DNA from: Centrapalus pauciflorus
Taxonomy: Eukaryota; Streptophyta; Magnoliopsida; Asterales; Asteraceae
Direction of reading: 5' to 3'
Assembly: GCA_020465985.1 (NCBI GenBank)
Contig: JAANYP010001768.1
Location: forward strand, 1-64,000
Length of the DNA: 64,000 nucleotides
Part shown: positions 56,346 through 64,000 of the stretch, piece by piece
How the letters are laid out: each line of letters starts with the position of its first letter
Position numbering within the stretch: the stretch's first letter is position 1
Translations under genes and position numbers: made by a program
The notes under the pieces: generated by a model
The model's database searches: none
What the model was told of the DNA's origin: nothing
What the model saw: only the letters and a program-made list of their open reading frames with translations

Positions 56346-57483
56346 GACTTGGGCAATATTGAAGTTAATGTGTTCAATCACATGCAAACATGAACAGTTA
56401 GAAACTTAGAAATTTTCATAAAAATACATGAAAATGCAAATCCTAATGCTAAAAGTGATAAAGAACATTTTATATAACTACACCTACTTAAAACACACTG
56501 ATAATCTAAAATGCAAAAAAAAAAAAAAAAAAAAAACAGAGTTTAAAAACCCTTAAAAATTTAAAAATCAAAAACACATGAAATGAAGTTATAATCTAAA
56601 ATAAAGCATGATAAAGGTTACCTAGTAGTAGATTATCACAAAAATTCAAGAAAAATGGTGAAAAACAAGCGTGTTCGGAGCCTTGGAGCTTGAAATCCGA
56701 TGGCAATGGCGGGTCGGGTTTGGAGGATCCGCGCGTGACATCAAGGAAATGGGCCTCAGAAACCGATGTCATCCATTATTTTGGGCTAAAATATTATTTA
56801 ACTTTCAACAAAATAAAATAAAGATTAAAACAAGAGCCCAATTAAAATCTTTTTGTGTTTTCTTGTTAGGAAAAAAAAAATACCAAGGCATATTTAAATT
56901 TAACGAAACTTAATATTAATTTAATTAATCTACTAATGAAGACTTAACTAAATAAAAGAAAATGAAACAAGATAAAACATATTTTTGAGTTTTTCAACTA
57001 AGCAACCAAAACAAAAAATTAACTAAGACGTAAACAAAATCTTTTTGAGTTTTTGATAAATTAAAACAAGTAAAAATACTAGATAAAACATAAAATCTTT
57101 TTGAATTTTTCTGAGAGATTACCTAAAAACTAAAATTAACCTATGACTAAAATACGAGAAACTGAAACTAATTTAAAGTACACTGTACATCCTGATTTTA
57201 CTCCCCCTCAATTAAACAATTATACTTTTAGATATAATTCCTAGAACCTCTTTACCATTTGAAATACTGACAAACTTGGATATAATCAGCGTCCTACTCA
57301 ACTATGAACAATTCACATAGCAATTTTCAAGATCATTAATCATTAAAAATATACATAGATAAAGAAATATTAAACTTAATTTTAAGACACAACCTTTGAA
57401 TTTAAATAACAGATATTTTCTAAATAAAGGAATTTCAAACACTTATAAGTTTGAAATAGAATTATTTAGAAAATATATGGAAT
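56346..57483 (-). other. Non-coding AT-rich linker of element E
   Basis: No gene supported. Contains a poly-A run (about 56515-56537) and repeated 'aatctttttgagttttt' words near 56850-57110. The tract actccccctcaa (57200-57212) is a PPT-like purine tract on the minus strand. Confidence 0.6.
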
Positions 57484-58391
57484 TTAACTCAAAGGTGGAT
57501 TCAACATGCCGATTTGAGATACTAAGAACTGAAAACGAGGTTCATCTAATGCCTTGGTAAAAATATCAACAAGTTGAAGTTTTGTGCCTACAAAATAAAG
57601 TTCAATTGTTCCTTTTTCTACGTGATCTTTAATGAAATGATACCTGATGTCTATGTGTTTCGTTCATGAGTGCTGCATGGGATTGCAAGAGATAGCAATT
57701 GCGCTTCTAGAATCACAGTATATTGGGATGTTGGTAAGCGAAAATCCATAATCACGTAACTATGTTCTCATCCACAGCACCTGAGAGCAACAGCTAGCAG
57801 CTGCTACATACTCAGCCTCGGCTGTGGATGTGGAGACACAATTCTGCTTTTTGGAAAACCAACTCACCAGTCTGTCACCCAAAAATGTATTCCGCCTAAA
57901 GTACTTTTCCTATCGACTCTACAACCTGCAAAATCAGCATCTGAAAACGCGGTAAGATCGAAATTGGTTCCCTTTGGTTACCATAGACCAAGATCGGGTG
58001 TACCCTTAAGATAACGAAAAATGCGTTTTACCGCAGTTAGGTGTGATTCTTTTGGGTCGGCCTGAAAGTGAGCACAAAGACATGTTGAAAACATTCTATA
58101 TGGTCTACTATCCGTAAGATAAAGTAGAGAACCAATCATCCCTCTGTAAGTTGTATTGTTGACACTTTTCCCGGCAGGTTCAGTGTCTAACTTACAGTTT
58201 GAAGCCATGGGAGTTGACATACTCGTGCAAGAGTCTAACTTATACTTCTTGAGATTGTCAAGAGTATATTTTGATTGGTTCACAAATATCACATTTTCAA
58301 GTTGTTTAACTTGTAATCCGAGGAAAAAATTCATTTCCCTCATCACACTCATCTCAAACCTGGACTCCATTAGGGCGAGAAATCCTTTCAA
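57484..58391 (-). pseudogene. pol: RNase H and RT C-terminus, element E
   Basis: 58391-57978: RFEMSVMREMNFFLGLQVKQ, YRGMIGSLLYLT, HLTAVKRIFRYLKGTPDLGL. The rest (57977-57484) is frameshifted, with the EAEYVAAA-like region near 57790-57830 and the ADIFTK-type tail near 57555. Pol ends LNPPLS-stop at 57484-57486. Confidence 0.82.
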
Positions 58392-59290
58392 AAATTATGG
58401 TCAGTAGATCCAAATATAATATCATCAACATATATTTGGTCTAGCATTATGTGATGGCCTTCCCTTTTTGTGAACAATGTTGTGTCCACCACACCTTTGC
58501 TGAAACCAGCAGAGATAAGAAAGTTTGAAAGACTGTCATACCATGCTCGAGGTGCTTGTTACAAACCATAGAGGGCTTTATCTAGCACATAAACATGGTC
58601 TGGTCTATGTGCATCAACAAATCCTTGTGGTTGTTCAACGTACACCTCTTCGTTAAGTTCATCGTTCAGGAAGGCTGTCTTGACGTCCATTTGGTACACC
58701 TTGAAGTCTTTGTGTGCCGCGTACGCCAAGAAGATTCTAATTGCTTCAATCCGAGCAACTGGAGTGAAGGCCTCGTCATAATCTATGCCTTATTGTTGTC
58801 GGTAGCCTTTGGCGACAAGTCTTGCTTTATTTCTTATCACTATGCTATTTTTTGTCTCGTTTATTCTTAAAGATCCACTTTGTTCTGATTATGGTTCTGT
58901 CCTTTGGTTTGGGAACTAACCGCCATACTCTGAGCTGTTCGAACTGGTTGAGTTCTTCTTACGTCGCTACAATCCAGTCTAGGTCTTTCAAAGCTTCATC
59001 CACACGAGCAGGCTCTATCATGCTAAGGAACGACGCAAAGAGACATTCATTAGCAGATGCCCTTTGAGTTTGAACCCCAGTAGATATATCACCAATGATT
59101 TGATCGGTTGGGTGACTTTGGGTCCATTTCGTCTCGTGTGGAAGGGGTGAACGTGATGAAATTTCAGTGGTGAGTGTGGGGATGGATGATGAGTTATGGT
59201 CGATGGTTCCGAGTGAAGGTACCATTGGTTCCGGTTCAGGGTTGGCTCGATGTGTCTAGAGATGTGTCGGTGGATCAAGTGGAAGGTGGA
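58392..59290 (-). pseudogene. pol: reverse transcriptase, element E
   Basis: IIGDISTGVQTQRAS and EPARVDEALKDLDWIVA are in 59225-58959, with a stop at 58959. Below that, fragments of DEAFTPVARIEAI, FQMDVKTAFLND and the intact YVDD (58421-58432) are read with frame changes. Confidence 0.85.
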
Positions 59291-60009
59291 TCAGATGTTG
59301 AGTAGTTGAGCAGTTGAATCGTTGGATGTGTTAACTACAGAAGAAGAAACAGGAGAAGGATTAGCACTAGAACCAAAAAATTCTACATAAAACAGATCAA
59401 AATAATTTACTAAGTCAAAAGAAGAAAAAGAAGAAGATTGTGATGAGACTCCAGGCATTGGTGTAATGCGTGGTCCTGATTGGTCAACTTCTGGAGCCAG
59501 TTCAAGCATTTTATCGAATGTGACATGCACACTCTCATTGATTATCCTGGTGCAAGTTTTGAATGCACGATATGCCTTTGAATTGGATGAGTATCCAATA
59601 ACGATCGCTTCATCCGCCTTCTCATTGCACTTTCCGAGGTTGTCCTTGTCGTTTAGCACATAACACCTACAACCAAATACTTGTAAGTACTTGATATAAG
59701 GAATTTTATTCAAAAAGAGTTGGTAAGGAGTTTTGCTGAAGCGCTTAAGGATTATGGAGCAATTTTGTGTGTAGCAAGCAGTTGACACGGCTTCGGCCCA
59801 CAAGAACGGAGGTAGCTTTGAGTAGGTCAACATTGTACGAGCGGCTTCCACGAGAGTACGGTTACGCCTCTCAACGATTCCATTCTGTTAAGGTGTTCTA
59901 GCAGTTGAAAACTAATGATGAATACCTTTGGATCGAAGGAAGCTCTCTCAACTACCTAGTTCTTGAATTCTGTACCGTTGTCAAATCAGATTGATTGAAC
60001 AGACATCTA
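59291..60009 (-). pseudogene. pol: integrase second half, element E
   Basis: 59851-59291 is open: MEAARTMLTYSKLPPFLWAE, VFGCRCYVLNDKDNLGK, VIGYSSNSKAYRAF and a Ser-rich tail. 59852-60009, where the second Asp and the Glu segments lie, is broken by several stops. Confidence 0.85.
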
Positions 60010-60756
60010 CTATTGGGTTTTGACACTCTTGATGAAGTCTATGATTTCTTGAGCTGTCTTATCCTTGGATCGCAAGAATTTAACCCATGTATATCGTGAA
60101 TAGTCATCAACGATAACCAACACATATCGCTTCTCGTTTATGTTTTGCGTTCGCATGGGACCACATAAAGCTATATGAAGTAACTCCAACACTCTCTTTG
60201 ATGATGGTTCGGGCCTTGGTTTGTGAGATGATCTTTTCATTTTTCCTTTCTCACACGCTCCACACAGATGGTCATTTTTATAGCGAAGTTCTGGGAGTCC
60301 TTTAACAAGTTGTTTTGAAGCCAGCTTGTTTGTATTGTCGAAATTCAGATGGGATAACCTTCGGTGCAATAACCAAGAGTCTTTTGATGAGGCTTTTGAT
60401 AATAGACAGATGCTATCCTTAACCATAAGTTTGGCTACGTCAATGGTGTAAAGGTTTGAGTTGCGAGAACCAGTTAAAATCCCTTTTCCATCAATGCTCT
60501 TAACACTACAGTTCTTAGCCCAAAATGTGACCTCTAGCCCTTTATCATAGAGTTGTCCTATGCTAAATAGGTTGTGTGATAACCCCTCAACATAGTCAAC
60601 ATCCTTTATGACTAGATTATTTAAGACTATATCCCTATATCCTTTGATTTGAGCATGATTGTCGTTTCCAAACTTAACTGTCCCACAATACTGTTCTACA
60701 ATGTTGGACAGTAACTCTTTCCTCCCAGTCATGTGTTTTGAGCAACCCGAATCCAT
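60010..60756 (-). pseudogene. pol: protease and integrase first half, element E
   Basis: MDSGCSKHMTGRKELLSNI (DSG protease), LSHNLFSIGQLYDKGLEV, HRRLSHLNF ... CGACEKGK (HHCC). At the first catalytic Asp the sequence is LLHIALCGPM; Ala (codon 60169-60171) replaces Asp, unlike HMDLCGPM in B. Confidence 0.88.
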
Positions 60757-61440
60757 ATACCAGATGGATTTTGCATGAAAAGAAAATTACATACAATGAA
60801 AATCTATGGGCCTTAAATAAATCCATCCGAAATTAACGTGTAAACCGTGTTCTGAACCGAGTTGTTCAGAAAAATGAAGAGTTTAGACCGGGTCCTGAGC
60901 TGAGCTCATAGATGCCAAACATGTCGGTTTAAGCACAACCGACAAGCAGAAGAACGGGTCCTAGTTTAAGATAACTAGAAGCCAATTCATTGAAGTGCGG
61001 GTCTTGATCTAAAGGAACCAAGAACCATCTGCAATAATATCACACAACTTTTGGTACCCATCTTAGGATGGGTCCTTTTGGGTTCGGTGTTCCAGGTGTA
61101 TATGGCACGTTTACAGTCATAGGAACCCATATCGTAGTTTTGTGTGGACTAAATGCAGAGCCTTTTGGAATCCATTTATGTTAGGATTCAATCGGCATTG
61201 GAACCTTAGTCGATGAAATTGCCTTTGGTTTTGGATGATTTGAAACCTGTTTTACATTTGCTTTAGGTTTGGGCCTTGGCAAAGTACAAGTCTCAAGTTT
61301 TGTTGTAGCCAATGATGTAGTATTTTTTATATTCTTTTTACGAATTCTTTTTGCTGGATAAGGCATGAATTTATTCATTTCAAGAACTTAACGTCTAAAA
61401 CTAGTTGGACATAAATTAAACAAATCCCCAAATGAATACT
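60757..61440 (-). pseudogene. gag-protease linker with W(I/V)P repeats, element E
   Basis: 61378-61181 is Lys/Pro-rich (RIRKKNIKN, PRPKPKANVKQ). Past a stop, the words HKWIPKG, TIWVPM and LRWVPKV are encoded (about 61180-61045), like the linker of element B. The rest to 60757 is out of frame. Confidence 0.65.
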
Positions 61441-62718
61441 TTAAGCAACAGAATTCGGTACATCATTACAAACATTGTTTTCAGAGATTACATGCATCAT
61501 ATCTCTAGAAACAAAATCAACTGGCATTTTAGCCTTCTTCACAAAGAAACTTGAAAAGTCTTGCATGGATGTTTTTGGCACTCTTTTCACATGATCTGTA
61601 GGAACAAAACGATGAAAGTCAGTACGTTTGGGAGACTTAGACTTGGAATAATTTCCTTGGTGAGTGGGTTTCTTGGAAGACTTAGATTTACTCTGAGTCT
61701 TCTTTGAAACCTCATGTTTGGAAGATTTTGAGCACTCACCTTCACAAATGACAGAAGAAACTTCAATCTTGGCTTTACCTTTTTCAGATGATGCGAGAGG
61801 GACTTTGGTAGGATGAGAAGCTTTTGAGTCATTTAAGTGAGAAATTACACTTTCTGAAACCATGTCAAACTTTTCTTTGTAGATGATTACTTCTACATTT
61901 TGTTTAAAACTTTGACTTGCCAATTTTTCATCGCTCTTGAGAAGAGCTTCTTGATAATCAAGAGCTTTCTTTCAAGCTGTCTTTAATTCCTTTTGTAAAA
62001 CTTTTATTTTTTGTTGAAGAACTTTTATAGGAATGTAAAGATGAGGGATTGGTTTGATAGGTTTTGCGTTCATTTCAGCTGATGAATAGCTAGACAAGAA
62101 GCCCTCCTCTAGAGTAGGTACTCTATAAGGATAACTCTCATTTAGTTCAGTATAATTAAAAGGCATTTCATTTTCTTTGTTTTCACTTCATTTCTCATCC
62201 TCTTGGGTTAAACTTCTTTTGATGATTGGTAAATGAAAGACTTAAACCCAGCACCTATATACCTCATATCCTAAAAAATAGGTAAAACTGACTGAACCTT
62301 TTAAAAATGCTTAGGATTTTTAAAATCAATTCCTTGTTTGGAATGATAAAACCTAGTCTCATTGGGTTGATTTAGATTATTAGTTTGTTCAATTTGTCCC
62401 GTTTTAGAAATTCATCATCAAGGGTTTTTATTCGTGAGTACAAACCTATTCTCTCTTATTAAATCATTTTGTGTTTTTCCAGATTGTCTAAGTTTTCCAT
62501 GCTTACAGACTCTAAGCGTTTTGAAAGAACAGACATTTCAGATTTTAAGGAGTTCTTTTCCTCAGAGATTTTATCCATACAACTCTCAAGGTAAGTATTC
62601 CTATCCTCAGCATCTACTTCTTCACTCAAAATAATCTTTAGCACCTCATAATTTTTTAGCCACCTCTTTTCATATTTGTCAGATATTACTTTTAAGGATT
62701 GGGCCAGATGTTCAGCCT
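61441..62718 (-). pseudogene. gag coiled coil and basic linker, element E
   Basis: 62722-62459 is a coiled coil (SEEKNSLKSEMSVLSKRLES). 62166-61441 (one stop, 61972-61974) includes IKVLQQKIKVLQKELK and a Lys/Ser-rich stretch (SKKTQSKSKSSKKP). Frames change near 62720 and 62200-62450. Confidence 0.75.
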
Positions 62719-64000
62719 TCACACACTTTCCTTTTCAGCATTATACCTAGCTTCTAGCTCAAGTATGTGTGTGTGCAAGTTACATTCATTTTGTACAGAT
62801 AAATTATTTAGAGACTCATGAACGTAAAAGGAATGTACCTCGTTTGTCTCTGAATCTAACGTGGAGAACTCGGAATCCCCGGAGTTGGCCATTAGACAGG
62901 CTGTTGGATCTTTCATTTTCTCCCCCTCCACAGCCGTGTCTGAATCGGATTCTGAAGTAGTTGCGTAATCAGCCAAGCCAACTCTATCAACCATGTAGCA
63001 GTTTCTGCCCCTATCATCTTCGTCGTCAGATTCATCATCAACCCAGTAGTCTTCTTGAGCTACCAGGGCCATTGCATCAGACCTTTTCTTCAGTACCTCA
63101 AGCTTTCTTTCATAGTACTCGATATCACGCTCAAACTGGTTCTTACATTCCCGAGCAAAGTGGCTCGGTTTCCCACATATGTAGCATAGACGTTCATCAG
63201 TTGCTTTGGGCTCATCAGCTCTAGGCCTATCCTCTCTTCTCTCAGCTGGCCTTTTGTCAGCTCGGCGTGGTTCGCGACTATCATCTTGACGATTATAATC
63301 CCTCCTATCGTCTCTTCTATCGTCACGCTTTTTGTAACGACGATCATCTCGATAGTCTCGTCTGTCATCACGTCTATCTCTCCTATCATCTCTTTTGTCT
63401 CTCTTGTCCTCATATCGTCTGTCATCACGATCATTCCTCCTCCGGTCATCACGGGGTCTATCATCCCTGTCATCTCTCTTCCAATCATCCCTACGCCTGT
63501 CATCCTTATCATCCCATCTGTTATCTCTTCTGTCATCAGAATACCGTCTTGGACCAGTATCAAAGCGCAGTTGATTGTTGGTCTTATTCTGGAAAAACTG
63601 CTTCTGCTGAAGACGGTTAGACAGAAGAGCCATTTGTTCATGAATATCGGCCTCTTCAACGTCAAAAGGCTCAGGCAGTTGAGGCTTGGCAAACGGATAT
63701 TGTGAAGAAGAAGAACCAGATTGGGGGTAGTAGGGTAGAGATGTGGGATTTGGCCGAGGTTCAGTTGGGTATGACTTGCTGGAAAGTAAGGCTAAGGAAT
63801 CGGTGGGTTTGGTGCTTGGGTTAACGTTTAATAACAGAGATGCCAGAGTGGTTGTTATTTGTTTCTATAGATCTACATCACTTTGGTACTTCTTGAGTTC
63901 TTTGAACACCACATTGATAGAGACATTCGGGATGTCCAGAACTCTTTTGGTGGCTCTACTTGCGATTTGCATTCTGGAGCTAACGAGGATAGGAACTGGA
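62719..64000 (-). pseudogene. gag with Arg/Asp repeat and zinc knuckle, element E (cut by window edge)
   Basis: The frame enters from the right edge with one stop at 63865-63867 and is open from 63864 to 62719. After a Pro/Ser-rich part, residues at about 63545-63285 form an 85-residue Arg/Asp repeat (DDRRDD-type), then CYICGKPSHFAREC (63145-63186) and an acidic region (WVDDESDDEDD). The Arg/Asp repeat is not present in the gags of A-D. Confidence 0.85.

Larger units (their letters stand above)
25895..64000 (-). mobile_element. Element E: oldest, fragmented Sire-type element hosting B, C and D
   Basis: Surviving pieces, right to left: gag 64000-61441, PR 60756-60010, INT and RT/RH 60009-57484, linker 57483-55515, ORF3 5' end 55511-55438, [element D], ORF3 44671-41984, [element C], ORF3 end 26844-26328, PPT and LTR 26222-25895, [element B]. 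The duplications of C and D join its ORF3 pieces in order. Its 5' LTR and the start of gag are beyond the right edge. Confidence 0.88.

Noticed and set aside
56671..56913. 80-codon ORF as a host gene
   Set aside because: It lies in the non-coding linker of element E, has no recognisable domain and ends in low complexity.
63267..63705. Plus-strand ORFs opposite gag of element E
   Set aside because: Antisense shadow of the Arg/Asp repeat.

Overview
The window is a nest of plant LTR retrotransposons. I see no host gene, rRNA, tRNA or CRISPR array. Every protein-coding trace belongs to Ty1/copia elements with the domain order gag, protease, integrase, reverse transcriptase, RNase H (PR-INT-RT-RH). 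Each element is unusually long and carries an extra long ORF (here 'ORF3') between pol and the 3' LTR. It also has a coiled coil after the gag zinc knuckle, a TGGTATCAGAG-type primer-binding site and repeated GGGGGAGA purine tracts. That combination is the Sire/Maximus (Sirevirus) lineage. The AT-rich sequence and ORF3 type point to a eudicot. An aster-family (Asteraceae) genome is my best guess, from remembered resemblance of the ORF3 proteins only.

Layout. Element A (minus strand, 1-12610) has lost the outer part of its 3' LTR to the window edge. Next to it is a 1.2-kb foldback MITE (12637-13859) flanked by a perfect 9-bp duplication. Element B (plus, 13908-25894; TSD cacac) has 284-bp LTRs and sits in what looks like the 3' LTR of element E. 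Element C (plus, 26850-41978; TSD cgggc) belongs to the same family as A. It carries a solo LTR of its own family inside pol (32530-33643; TSD acagc) and a hAT-type MITE (35623-36156; TSD ataaaaag). Element D (minus, 44672-55432; TSD gaaga) is complete with 640-bp LTRs. Element E (minus, pieces from 25895 to the right edge) is the oldest host: C and D both landed in its ORF3, B in its LTR. Its gag runs off the right edge.

All copies are broken by stop codons, frameshifts or deletions. A has lost the RT catalytic motif, D and E each have a substituted catalytic aspartate in integrase, and C has several stops plus the solo LTR in pol. None looks autonomous, although D (few LTR differences) and C look fairly young, while B's LTRs differ at about 20 of 284 positions.

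The most interesting structure is not a gene. Non-coding stretches of these elements, and some coding linkers, hold arrays of a short core motif repeated every 21 nt with variable sequence between. B uses tcgagttt, in the leader and again between pol and ORF3. D uses aacagcttga, in the LTR and linkers. E uses a gaatttcgg motif in the matching place at 16-23-nt spacing. In addition, ORF3 is preceded by a TATA-like box in A, C and D, but by a branch-point/polypyrimidine/AG splice-acceptor-like signal in B and E. This suggests two ways of expressing the same extra gene.
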